64,000 nucleotides of DNA, taken from positions 124,001 through 188,000 of the forward strand of contig NZ_JBHSEC010000001.1 of NCBI RefSeq assembly GCF_042651785.1. Reading direction: 5' to 3'. Both the position numbers and the translations under genes were made by a program. The stretch is from Chungangia koreensis. Its GTDB lineage: Bacteria > Bacillota > Bacilli > Bacillales_A > Planococcaceae. The number at the start of each line of letters is the position of its first letter. The stretch's first letter is position 1. Below are positions 16,987 through 25,226 of the stretch, in pieces. The notes below the pieces were generated by a model that saw nothing but the letters and a program-made list of their open reading frames with translations, did no database searches and was not told the DNA's origin.

Positions 16987-17895
16987 ATGAATATTAGAAA
17001 CGCAACAATGAATGACCTTCCTGCTTTACAGCAATTATTGGGCGACTATGATCGCTCAATCTATGGCCAAGTCGAGACGACAAAAGCCGATATTCTAAAT
17101 ATTCTACAGGCAATTGAAATAGAAAGATTTTCTTGGGTAGTCGTTGAAGAAGAGAGACTGATCGCCTTTTCGGGAATCACGCAAAAGGGAAATTCGGAGT
17201 TCCCTTCTATATTAATCGTTCACCCCGAAGCACAGAATCGAGGGATTGAATCAGATTTGCTGAATAGTATGGTTAGTTCTGTAGAAGAGGGGACACTCAT
17301 ATTTTCTTCCAATACACCATATGAACATGCCCAATTCGAGGGAATGGGGTTTGAAGCAATAAGGTACTGGTTCAGAATGGAGATTGACCTTCAGGAAGCA
17401 GTAATTGGGCAATACCATCTTCCACCTAACTTCGCTATTGAATCCTTCAAAGTCGGTCAGGATGAAAGCGATACTTATCTCGCATTCGAGGATGCTTTCC
17501 AAACTCATTTTGGCTATACTTCATCCTCATTAGAAAGCTTTGTGAAACGGACGGAGCGGGAAGGGTTCGATGCGAATAACTGGTTGTTGTTAAAAGAAGG
17601 CGAAGAGATTGCAGGTTTTATATTCTGCCAGAAGTCGGTAGAGGGGCAGGCAGAAATTACCCATGTTGGTGTCAGACCGAAATGGAGGAAAAAAGGATTC
17701 GGGAAGGTCCTGCTTAACGAAGCCTTTCTTTTGCAGAAAAATAACGGACGGCCAAAAGTATACTTGAATGTTGATTCCAACAATCCTTCTGGAGCAGTCC
17801 AGCTTTACGAGGATATGGGGATGAAGATGAGCAGTCACTTCGTCCGCTATGATCGGATAATTGGAAAGAAACAGTCGGAAACGCTTGGCTCCTGA
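16987..17895 (+). CDS. tandem GNAT acetyltransferase (MshD-like architecture)
   Basis: About 303 residues from the ATG at 16987 (MNIRNATMNDLPALQQLL is a normal GNAT start); the longer frame back to 16936 has no ribosome-binding site, and the chosen start has only a weak, distant one. Two GNAT folds are visible. The first (to about residue 145) has a degenerate acetyl-CoA loop (VHPEAQNRGIESDLL). The second (about 150-300) has an intact one in THVGVRPKWRKKGFGKVLL followed by VNVDSNNPSGAVQLYEDMGM-like sequence. Such two-domain proteins resemble mycothiol synthase, but this is not an actinomycete; substrate unknown. Confidence 0.82.
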   Translation: MNIRNATMNDLPALQQLLGDYDRSIYGQVETTKADILNILQAIEIERFSWVVVEEERLIAFSGITQKGNSEFPSILIVHPEAQNRGIESDLLNSMVSSVEEGTLIFSSNTPYEHAQFEGMGFEAIRYWFRMEIDLQEAVIGQYHLPPNFAIESFKVGQDESDTYLAFEDAFQTHFGYTSSSLESFVKRTEREGFDANNWLLLKEGEEIAGFIFCQKSVEGQAEITHVGVRPKWRKKGFGKVLLNEAFLLQKNNGRPKVYLNVDSNNPSGAVQLYEDMGMKMSSHFVRYDRIIGKKQSETLGS

Positions 17896-17904
17896 CTTAA
17901 ATAG

Positions 17905-17947
17905 CAATGCCTGCTTTCTCTTCGTGAGAGGCAGGCATTTCATTTAT
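17905..17947. terminator. terminator hairpin, copy 2
   Basis: AATGCCTGC ... GCAGGCATT with the same loop (CTCTTCGTGAGAG) as the hairpin at 16811. It lies between convergent genes and can serve both. Confidence 0.8.
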
Positions 17948-17951
17948 TTCG

Positions 17952-18680
17952 TTAATTGTACTTAAACTCGTATTTTGCTGCGTAGCGTTTAGCCATGTCT
18001 TCAATGATTTCCTGTATTAAATCAGTCGGGACTTTTGAATACAACTGATTGACGATAAAGACCGTATTCGTAGCGTATGGTTCCGTTTCCTGTTCCGTAG
18101 GGTAATCGAGATCTCGGAAATAGTAAGCATCGACTTCGTCGAAAATTCTCGATTTAATCAGCACATCCAATGTTTCAAAATCCCCGATTTGCCGCAGGGC
18201 TGACTTCGCCTTGAATTTCCGTTCTGCCGATTTAAATGACATTTTCACCTTGAACAACTTTTCCCTTGGGGAATCCCAATTCTCCCGTCTGCACACGAGT
18301 AAGTTCAAATCATGGCGAACCAAAACATTTCGCTCAACGATCTTCTTTTCTCTCGGAATCTTCTCATAATCGTACTTAACACCTAACAGCTTCAGGATTT
18401 CGATGGTTGCCTCCGTCTCAATCCCGCCGTAACCGCAGGTCGGACCGCTTAACCACACTTCCTGCTTACGGTTCCTCAAGATGAATTTATACGTCTTCGG
18501 CTGTTCTTCCCTTCTCCGATTGATGAAATACACATCCGGAACATTTCGGTACACATCCGGAATGTCCTCATCATGAGAGTACACCTCAAAGTCAGTGACG
18601 TCTTCGATGAACCCCAAATTCTCCTTAATATATTTTACGGTGTTTAGGGGATCTGAACTGTAGCGGATAACCTCCATCAT
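17952..18680 (-). CDS. hypothetical protein
   Basis: A 242-residue soluble protein behind GAGGGAGGCGT. No signal peptide or membrane helix. A Gly/Cys segment, SGPTCGYGGIETEATIEILK, stands out and may be a loop of a nucleotide- or metal-binding site. The rest is basic and charged (REKLFKVKMSFKSAERKFKAK). The stop abuts the terminator shared with the upstream convergent gene. I do not recognise the family. Confidence 0.65.
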   Translation of the reverse strand: MMEVIRYSSDPLNTVKYIKENLGFIEDVTDFEVYSHDEDIPDVYRNVPDVYFINRRREEQPKTYKFILRNRKQEVWLSGPTCGYGGIETEATIEILKLLGVKYDYEKIPREKKIVERNVLVRHDLNLLVCRRENWDSPREKLFKVKMSFKSAERKFKAKSALRQIGDFETLDVLIKSRIFDEVDAYYFRDLDYPTEQETEPYATNTVFIVNQLYSKVPTDLIQEIIEDMAKRYAAKYEFKYN

Positions 18681-18842
18681 ACGCCTCCCTCACAAAAAGA
18701 ATATCCATTCCAACATATGAATCGCAGGCTTGACTAAAGAACTTTGTCGAAAGAAATAAATAATCGTCCAACTGAAGCTAATTCTTGCGAATAGGATAAT
18801 TTATAGTCTCTATTTATGTATTTGGTAGTAATTTGGAGTTAG

Positions 18843-19625
18843 ATGATGAAAAATACGAAAGGCGTGATAGATATGAGGAGACCACCTCGTTATTATGCAA
18901 AGGTTTATGTGTTCATACTGCCTGGCGCGAACATGGCGAACAATCGGTTGGAAGAGGATTTTCGTATTGCGCGGGAAATATGGGGGTTCGATTTTGAAAT
19001 TACCCAAATGAGAGTCAATCATCCCGTTTTTCATAATTTGACGAGTAGGGATTTTTCTTGCGAAGGCAGAGGCGATACGGACATCGAGCGATTACTGTTT
19101 CAATTGAAGAAAACGTATTGTCCAGATCCGAGTACAATCGCCGTGTTCTACACTGGTTCTGATTCGATCCTCGGATTTGGGCGTGCGTGTACAAAAAGAA
19201 GGAAGTTGCCAGACTCAACATTCCAAAACCCCACATTCATGAACGTCATTTTCATTTCAAATTTATTTGCTCCGGATACACTTGCACATGAATTGGGCCA
19301 CGCCTTCTATTTTTCACATACAATCGATCGTGTAGACGCCGACTTGAACACGCCGGGAATACAAACACACGTCGAAGGTAGCCCACATAACGTCATGGCC
19401 CCAGGTCATATTCGCAGGTTCCCAACCAGAGCGACCCCAGATCAAATCCTCAGAGCCATCCAATCCAACAGTCCCCAAGTCATATTTGAACGCCCGGGAA
19501 ATTTTGAGGAAGAAATCCCGTATTTAATGCCTCAAACTTATGAAAATAGATCCCACAATAGAAGGAGCTTCAATTATCATCAGATTCCGTATTACGGACA
19601 GCCGTGGCCGGGGTTCTATTATTAA
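18843..19625 (+). CDS. metzincin-like zinc metalloprotease
   Basis: Up to 260 residues. The sequence TLAHELGHAFYFSH contains HExxHxxxxxH, the three-histidine zinc site of metzincins, and HNVMAPG about 40 residues later is a good Met-turn. No signal peptide is visible (MRRPPRYYAKVYVFILPG follows the start), so the protein is probably cytoplasmic or exported by another route. The last 40 residues are Tyr/Pro/Asn-rich (YHQIPYYGQPWPGFYY), unusual for a protease and reminiscent of spore- or surface-associated low-complexity tails. Start may be 18843, 18846 or 18873. Stands alone. Confidence 0.75.
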   Translation: MMKNTKGVIDMRRPPRYYAKVYVFILPGANMANNRLEEDFRIAREIWGFDFEITQMRVNHPVFHNLTSRDFSCEGRGDTDIERLLFQLKKTYCPDPSTIAVFYTGSDSILGFGRACTKRRKLPDSTFQNPTFMNVIFISNLFAPDTLAHELGHAFYFSHTIDRVDADLNTPGIQTHVEGSPHNVMAPGHIRRFPTRATPDQILRAIQSNSPQVIFERPGNFEEEIPYLMPQTYENRSHNRRSFNYHQIPYYGQPWPGFYY

Positions 19626-19765
19626 AATCGTTAACGGACTCTCGCTGAGAGAACGATGGAGGACATTTTTGTTTAATAATTGCTCACAATCATCGAAAGA
19701 ATCCCCTCCCAAACGTGCTGATGGTAAAATGAAAACAAGAGCATATTGCAGAAGGAGGCGGGAAG

Positions 19766-20473
19766 ATGGATTTCGAAACTGTGATGCAGGAGTTGGAAGC
19801 ACTCGGTAAGGAACGACTGAAAAAGATGTATATTTCGAACGGGGCGCATGAACCGGTTTTCGGTGTAGCAACAGGTGCCATGAAACCGATTGCTAAGAAG
19901 ATAAAAATTAACCAACCGTTAGCGGAAGAATTGTATGCGACCGGCAACTACGATGCCATGTACTTTGCAGGCATCATCGCAGACCCGAAAAGCATGACCG
20001 AATCGGATTTTAATCGTTGGATGGATGACGCTTATTTTTATATGCTGTCGGACTATGTAGTGGCCGTTACGTTATCTGAATCACCCATTGCACAAGATGT
20101 GGCCGATCAATGGATTGCGAGTGGTGAAGAGTTGAGGATGTCGGCGGGCTGGAGCTGCTACTGCTGGCTGTTAGGAAATCGCCCAGACCATGAATTTTCC
20201 GAAAGCAAACTGGCCGACATGCTCGAGCTTGTGAAAAATACCATTCACGATTCCCCGGAACGAGCGAAAGCATCTATGAACAATTTCATCTTCACAGTTG
20301 GGTATGCCTACTTGCCACTCCATGAACAAGCAATCGAAACTGCAAAAGAAGTCGGCATAGTGGAAGTCAAACGTGAAAACAAAAAAAGCAGTCTTCTCAA
20401 CGCTTACGAAAGCATTCAAAAAGAAATCGACCGAGGAAGAATCGGCTCCAAACGAAAATATGTAAGATGTTAA
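19766..20473 (+). CDS. AlkD-like DNA alkylation repair protein
   Basis: A 235-residue all-helical HEAT-like protein behind GAAGGAGGCGGGAAG. Length and motifs match AlkD-type DNA glycosylases: VFGVATGAMKPIAKKIK near the N-terminus, YDAMYFAGIIADP, the segment MLSDYVVAVTLSES and WIASGEELRMSAGW. B. cereus AlkD is of about the same length and removes 3- and 7-alkylpurines without base flipping. Here the branch may be one of the less studied AlkD relatives, so activity on alkylated bases is inferred. Confidence 0.82.
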   Translation: MDFETVMQELEALGKERLKKMYISNGAHEPVFGVATGAMKPIAKKIKINQPLAEELYATGNYDAMYFAGIIADPKSMTESDFNRWMDDAYFYMLSDYVVAVTLSESPIAQDVADQWIASGEELRMSAGWSCYCWLLGNRPDHEFSESKLADMLELVKNTIHDSPERAKASMNNFIFTVGYAYLPLHEQAIETAKEVGIVEVKRENKKSSLLNAYESIQKEIDRGRIGSKRKYVRC

Positions 20474-20474
20474 C

Positions 20475-20512
20475 AAAAAGCTGTTCCATGACAAATGGAC
20501 GGCTTTTTTGTT
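20475..20512 (+). terminator. Rho-independent terminator
   Basis: AAAAAGCTGTTCCAT ... ATGGACGGCTTTTTT stem with T-run after the AlkD-like gene. Confidence 0.75.
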
Positions 20513-20596
20513 TTGGTCAAGGTCGGATAGTTCGCAGACATTTTTGCCAACCTATAGTTCAGGAATTTGAATATGCAATGAAAGGAGGTAAGGTAA

Positions 20597-20941
20597 ATGT
20601 TGAAAAAGACGATTTCACTGTGCATATTAGGATTGGCATTAACGGGATGCGGAAATGTCGACAATGGCGATGATGGGGCAATCGGGGACAACAACGACCG
20701 AATGGCTCCGGAAGTTCGTGAAGATATGAACGAAGACGCCAACCCGGGAATCCCGGAAGTCGGAGATATCACCACTGATGGTAACGGCGTTGAAAATAAC
20801 GACAATGGTGGAGTGAACGGCAACAACGGGACGAACGGAGCGGGAGATAACGGGGAGCTTGATGGCAACGTAGAAGAGCCAGGCACGGACGCAATGAATG
20901 GCAATCAAGAAGGAAACGGATTGAATAGAAACCGATCATAA
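20597..20941 (+). CDS. Asn/Gly/Asp-rich lipoprotein
   Basis: A 114-residue protein with lipobox LTGC (Cys18) after a short signal peptide. The mature part has no hydrophobic core: it is a low-complexity Asn/Gly/Asp/Glu chain (NGNNGTNGAGDNGELDGN). It should be an unstructured acidic surface tether. AAAGGAGGTAAGGTAA precedes the ATG. Function unknown. Confidence 0.75.
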   Translation: MLKKTISLCILGLALTGCGNVDNGDDGAIGDNNDRMAPEVREDMNEDANPGIPEVGDITTDGNGVENNDNGGVNGNNGTNGAGDNGELDGNVEEPGTDAMNGNQEGNGLNRNRS

Positions 20942-20945
20942 AAGT

Positions 20946-20980
20946 AGAGCTTCCGGTTTTTTGCCGGAAGCTCTATTTAG
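20946..20980 (+). terminator. Rho-independent terminator
   Basis: Perfect 11-bp stem AGAGCTTCCGG / CCGGAAGCTCT with a 7-base loop, then ATTTAG. Confidence 0.85.
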
Positions 20981-21173
20981 AGGGCAGAAAAGTTACTTAT
21001 AAATCTTTCTGTATCTTAATACCTCAATTTCACTTCGTGCACTCTGTGTTTCCGCTTTAAGGACCTCGAACTTAGTTCGTATTAATTGATTTCTTAGTGT
21101 GGAAATATGGCTAATATTGGTAATATAGTGGTGAGTTCCTTTAAAGAGTGAATAATAATGGGGTGTGATTAAA

Positions 21174-21425
21174 ATGCTTGTTAAAGGATATAAGATGCCG
21201 AATGTTTATTGGGTTTTACTGATATCCATTTTCTTATTCTTAAGCTACCAGCGATTATTTGCAATCGATCAAATTCAGTTTTCGCGCTTTTCAGAGGCTG
21301 AGGATTATGGAAAAGTTGTAATGGAATTAGGTTTTTCTTTATTCGAAAGTTTTATTTATGTAGTGTTTCTTTGGGTAGCAATTTCAGTGATCCAACTACT
21401 GTTTAATTATAGACAAAATGATTAA
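21174..21425 (+). CDS. small membrane protein
   Basis: About 83 residues from the ATG at 21174, placed 8-10 bases after GGGG; the GTG at 21165 overlaps that site. Two hydrophobic helices: YWVLLISIFLFLSYQRLF and SFIYVVFLWVAISVIQLLF. The next small membrane gene starts 15 bases downstream, so the two form an operon. No family recognised. Confidence 0.6.
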   Translation: MLVKGYKMPNVYWVLLISIFLFLSYQRLFAIDQIQFSRFSEAEDYGKVVMELGFSLFESFIYVVFLWVAISVIQLLFNYRQND

Positions 21426-21440
21426 GAGGGAGGAGAAGTG

Positions 21441-21656
21441 ATGTCTGAAGAACGTAGCGTTGAAAAGGACAATAAATTAGGAAACTATATCGCATATGGA
21501 ATTAGTTTCGGATTGTTGGGCGGTGCACTGTTAAGTTTAATTGGCATGATGATCGACAACACCTTCCTTAAAATTGCAGGCTATGGATTCGGACTAGGAT
21601 TTGGAACCATCATCGGAGCATTGTCTTATGCAATTGGAAATAGGAAACAGACCTAA
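21441..21656 (+). CDS. small Gly-rich membrane protein
   Basis: A 71-residue protein starting at the ATG 21441 behind GGGAGGAGAAGTG. A charged N-terminus (SEERSVEKDNK) precedes two Gly-rich helices (GISFGLLGGALLSLIGMM and AGYGFGLGFGTIIGALSYAIG), separated by a short loop. Such helix pairs are typical of small integral membrane proteins in Bacillales. It is the second gene of the pair starting at 21174. Confidence 0.65.
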   Translation: MSEERSVEKDNKLGNYIAYGISFGLLGGALLSLIGMMIDNTFLKIAGYGFGLGFGTIIGALSYAIGNRKQT

Positions 21657-21706
21657 AAGTCATAAATGCTTAAGGAGACTGTGAAAAAATTCAATACATA
21701 ATTATG

Positions 21707-21742
21707 ACGCTCGGCTCTCATCGAGAGAGCCGGGCGTTTCGT
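21707..21742 (+). terminator. terminator before defence island
   Basis: ACGCTCGGCTCTC-ATC-GAGAGAGCCGGGCGTTT stem. It lies inside the nominal upstream extension of the MazG-like frame and rules that extension out. Confidence 0.75.
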
Positions 21743-21811
21743 AATAATGGATATTTTTATCAAATTAAGTGCGATATACTAATATTAGAAATCATCTTAG
21801 GGGTGGGAGCA

Positions 21812-22141
21812 ATGCCAATCTACAACAAATTAGTCCGTGATCGGATTCCTGAAATTATTGAAAAGAGCGGAAGTACTTATAGTAGTAGGGTCTTAGATGA
21901 AACTGAGTACAAGGAAGAATTAAGAAAGAAACTTTCAGAAGAAGTAGAAGAATACTTGAACGCGATGAGTAATGACGAAGCAATTGAAGAGTTGGCAGAT
22001 GTTATGGAGCTTATTCATGCTTTGGCTGTAACACATGGCTCGACAATTGAAGAAGTTGAAAAGGTGAGAGTGGAAAAAGCACAAAAGCGTGGAGGGTTTG
22101 AAGAGAAGATCTACTTAGTCGAGGTTCACGATGAGTCATAA
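21812..22141 (+). CDS. MazG-like/PRA-PH-like nucleotide pyrophosphohydrolase
   Basis: A 109-residue all-alpha NTP-pyrophosphatase-fold protein. Start at 21812 behind GGGGTGGGAG. The sequence KLVRDRIPEIIEK at the N-terminus and LSEEVEEYLNAMSNDEAIEELADVMELIHAL carry the EExxE...ExxD metal-binding pattern of MazG-like enzymes. Family members hydrolyse (d)NTPs or phosphoribosyl-ATP. It overlaps the next gene by 11 bases, so the two are translationally coupled. Since that neighbour is an HNH nuclease, nucleotide depletion or control in an anti-phage module is a plausible role; this is inference. Confidence 0.85.
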   Translation: MPIYNKLVRDRIPEIIEKSGSTYSSRVLDETEYKEELRKKLSEEVEEYLNAMSNDEAIEELADVMELIHALAVTHGSTIEEVEKVRVEKAQKRGGFEEKIYLVEVHDES

Positions 22142-23129
22142 GCTACAAGTAGGTGAAATGACAGCAACCTATCTATCAGACAAGGACATTTGGGGGCATT
22201 TTAACTATATCTTCTCTGCGAAATCCAAGAACTCCACCACCTATAAATTTGTGTTAATGAAATCCTTAATAGAGAATCTCTATTACGTAAACAATAAGCT
22301 TGAACTGAATTACGACACACTCTTCTACAGCTTTACCAAAATCTATTGGAATTTGGTGATCCACCATGGACTACACCAAATCAATATGCCCCATAGAAAG
22401 GCAGAAGTACAAACAATACTCACAGGTTTTCAGGAGCAATACCAGATACCGAACAGTGTCGTTTTTGACAGACTCTCGGACGAACTTCAGGTAGCAATCG
22501 TCAAGAAGGTAAAACAAAAATGCAAGCTCAATGTTATGGGAGCTATTTACGGGGATACACAAGGGACAATTTATGACTTTGATAATAAACAGGAAATGCT
22601 TCAATTTAACCCATCATTCTACTCCTTTTTTCAAAGGTATCAACGAGTATTAAAATACCTCTCCAACTATCATCTTGCACTATTTATGGAGAAGTTTAAT
22701 GAAGCAGGGGACACCCAAGCCCTTCTAACAAAAGTAGAAAATGTCTCGAAACGCTCGTCGTTGGATTCTTTTTACCAAATACTTTCGTCATTATTTGATG
22801 GAACGTGTTTCTATTGTGGCAAGGAGATTAAGAAAAAGGAACAAACACATGTTGATCACTTCATTCCTTGGAGTTTTGTTCAGTCGGATCAGTTATGGAA
22901 TTTGGTTATTTCATGTCCAACCTGCAATATGTCGAAAAGTGATAAGTTGGCTAACTCGATGTATTTGGAAGCTTTAATTGATCGAAATGGCATTCTTCTT
23001 AACAACGACGAACTAATAAAGAGATTAGATATGAAGGTATATTCAGAACAGAAATTGAATGAGTTATATACCTACTCTCAAGAAAATGGATATACAGATA
23101 TTTGGGTTCCGAGGAGATATTTAAAGTGA
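22131..23129 (+). CDS. HNH endonuclease, MazG-linked
   Basis: A 332-residue protein. The N-terminal 220 residues are unrecognised and helical. The C-terminal third holds an HNH nuclease with a zinc-ribbon: CFYCGKEIKKK (about residue 225), THVDHFIPWSF (D240, H241) and NLVISCPTCNMSKSDKLA (Asn and second Cys pair). This H-N-H arrangement is complete, so the nuclease should be active. The ATG lies inside the end of the MazG-like gene. A terminator follows, making this a closed two-gene cassette at the left edge of the island. Confidence 0.88.
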   Translation: MSHKLQVGEMTATYLSDKDIWGHFNYIFSAKSKNSTTYKFVLMKSLIENLYYVNNKLELNYDTLFYSFTKIYWNLVIHHGLHQINMPHRKAEVQTILTGFQEQYQIPNSVVFDRLSDELQVAIVKKVKQKCKLNVMGAIYGDTQGTIYDFDNKQEMLQFNPSFYSFFQRYQRVLKYLSNYHLALFMEKFNEAGDTQALLTKVENVSKRSSLDSFYQILSSLFDGTCFYCGKEIKKKEQTHVDHFIPWSFVQSDQLWNLVISCPTCNMSKSDKLANSMYLEALIDRNGILLNNDELIKRLDMKVYSEQKLNELYTYSQENGYTDIWVPRRYLK

Positions 23130-23164
23130 AGCAATAGCTAATAAGGGCTATTGCTTCTTTTTAT
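23128..23164 (+). terminator. Rho-independent terminator after HNH gene
   Basis: Perfect 11-bp stem GAAGCAATAGC / GCTATTGCTTC then TTTTTAT; begins within the stop codon. Confidence 0.85.
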
Positions 23165-23219
23165 AGGGCACAAGATAGATGTTTATAGGCCTAACAAATC
23201 TCCAGTGAATTGAAAATAC

Positions 23220-23233
23220 TTCTATATATAGAA
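23220..23233. promoter_or_regulatory. 14-bp palindrome upstream of Zorya operon
   Basis: TTCTATATATAGAA, a perfect palindrome about 60 bases before the zorA start, with TTGAAA just left and TATAAG just right of it. It may overlap the operon promoter as an operator. Confidence 0.4.
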
Positions 23234-23291
23234 AGTATAAGCTGATAAAATAAGAATAATTAACATATTTTTTAGGAGTAGGTGTGCATAA

Positions 23292-25226
23292 ATGGATTTC
23301 TTATATCCAATTTTCGAAAGTGTGTTTCAAACCTTTCAAAAAATTTCATTAGGGTCTTTTACTGGATATTACTTATTAGGCCAGTTGTTAATATTTACTG
23401 GATTATTAGTTCTTCATTTAGTGTTTACATATAATGAATCAAAAGTAATGGAAAAAGTGAAAAAAGAGTTAGAAAAGCTTGAACATAGCAAAGCAAGCTC
23501 CGATTCTTTAAACCAGAATATTAATGAAATCTTTCAATCCATTAGTAAATCATCTACTTATCGAAAACAGTGGGATAAGTACTATGATCGCATAAAGACA
23601 AAAGATGTAGATGAGAGAATTCGCATTGAACCTTTTTTTGGATTAGATGTAATGTATGGAACGATTGGACGCCGTCAAATCTTAGACTTGGGTGGGGGAC
23701 TACATGTTTCCTTAGGTGTGCTTGGAACATTCCTTGGCCTTTCAATGGGATTATCAGGATTAAATACTATTGATCCTGAGTTGTTAAGAGAAGGTGTTAC
23801 AGGCCTTATAAGTGGTATGAAAGTGGCTTTTTATACATCTGTATTTGGTCTGGTTTTATCAGTACTATGGACCTTCATTGATAGATTTATTACTTCAAAG
23901 ATAGATAAAAAAATTGACTGGCATTCAAACGAACTTAATCTTCTCTTAAATGCTGACGACGAAGAGATATTTTTAAATCGTTTAGAAAAGATCACACAAC
24001 AACAATCAGATCAAATGAAAACAATACTAACAGATGCACTTGAACATGTTATGCAACCTTTTGTTCAGACGGTCAATCAGGGGAATCAAGCGTTGACTGG
24101 TAGATTTGACGAGTTGAACTTACAAATGAAAGAACAGTCTGACACCTCAAAAGAACATCTTGAATTATTTAAGAATCAAACAAACGATGTTTCTCAAAAG
24201 CTTATTGAAGGTATAACAGCTGGCACAAAAGATTCAATAGACCAGTTTATTGAAGTAATGGCGGTCTCGAAACAGTCGCAATCAGACATGCTATCTTCGG
24301 TTCAACAAGTAGTAGATCAGTTTGAACAAGCTTCATCAAGGCAAGAGCAGCTCTTTGGTAATACAGAGAAAATGTTAGAGACTTTCTCAACGCTATCAAA
24401 TGAAGTAAAGTCAACTCAATCTTCGTATCAAGAGTCTTTCAGCAATCTTGAAGGTCTATCGTCTGCTCTAAAGGAAATGCAAATGATACATACTTCCCAA
24501 CTGCCTGTTCAACAAGCGTTAATGGAGCAAAATCAGCAGTTTATGTTTAAGTCCGAAGAACTTGTAGATGGATTTATAAAGTTTGGTAAGGATCTTGAAC
24601 AGATGCAAAAAGACGTATTTGAAAATATGCTTGAAAAAGCTGATTCGGTATCTAATCGATTTGAAAGACTTGCATCTGAATTAGCAAATTCAACTGAAAA
24701 ACAATTGATGTCTACTTCTGAAACCGCGGTACTTGTTGAAAATATTAAACAATCTATTGAGGTTATAAAACCAATATCTCAACAACTGCAAGATTCTATC
24801 GGGACAATTGAAAGCCTTACAGATGGGTTGCAAAATATGCAGATCCTTCAACAAGAGTTGATACCAGAACTTTCAACTTGGAATGAGGAAACTTCAGCTC
24901 AAATTAGCGAATTTGTGAGATTGTCTGAAAGTAACCTAATGGAAATGAAGAATCAACTTGAAGAGACTAAAGGACACTGGAGTAATGTATCTTCTGACTT
25001 TGAAGAAACGAGACAACAACTGGGCAATTCTTTAAAAGAATTTAGCGTTAATATTGAAAATGGAGTTACGAAAACATTCCAATTGTTTGACAAAGAACTT
25101 GTTGAGGTCGTTGGCCACTTTAAAGGTATGAGTGATACATATTTAGAGACCCAAGAGGAAATGACAGAGGCAATGGAAAGGTTGCTTAAAGTTCTTCATC
25201 AAGATAAGGCAGGCGCTGGGGTATGA
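23292..25226 (+). CDS. zorA: ZorA, MotA/ExbB-like motor subunit of Zorya
   Basis: A 644-residue membrane protein. TM1 is at about residues 25-47, TM2 at 136-156 (GGLHVSLGVLGTFLGLSMGLSGL) and TM3 at 169-196 (VTGLISGMKVAFYTSVFGLVLSVLW); the last two form the MotA/TolQ/ExbB core. The remaining 400 residues are a long coiled-coil tail with heptad patterns. Known ZorA proteins form a pentamer around a ZorB dimer, use ion flow to rotate and carry a long cytoplasmic tail thought to signal to ZorC/D. A flagellar or Ton role is excluded by the tail and by neighbours. Its stop overlaps the zorB start (ATGA). Confidence 0.88.
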   Translation: MDFLYPIFESVFQTFQKISLGSFTGYYLLGQLLIFTGLLVLHLVFTYNESKVMEKVKKELEKLEHSKASSDSLNQNINEIFQSISKSSTYRKQWDKYYDRIKTKDVDERIRIEPFFGLDVMYGTIGRRQILDLGGGLHVSLGVLGTFLGLSMGLSGLNTIDPELLREGVTGLISGMKVAFYTSVFGLVLSVLWTFIDRFITSKIDKKIDWHSNELNLLLNADDEEIFLNRLEKITQQQSDQMKTILTDALEHVMQPFVQTVNQGNQALTGRFDELNLQMKEQSDTSKEHLELFKNQTNDVSQKLIEGITAGTKDSIDQFIEVMAVSKQSQSDMLSSVQQVVDQFEQASSRQEQLFGNTEKMLETFSTLSNEVKSTQSSYQESFSNLEGLSSALKEMQMIHTSQLPVQQALMEQNQQFMFKSEELVDGFIKFGKDLEQMQKDVFENMLEKADSVSNRFERLASELANSTEKQLMSTSETAVLVENIKQSIEVIKPISQQLQDSIGTIESLTDGLQNMQILQQELIPELSTWNEETSAQISEFVRLSESNLMEMKNQLEETKGHWSNVSSDFEETRQQLGNSLKEFSVNIENGVTKTFQLFDKELVEVVGHFKGMSDTYLETQEEMTEAMERLLKVLHQDKAGAGV

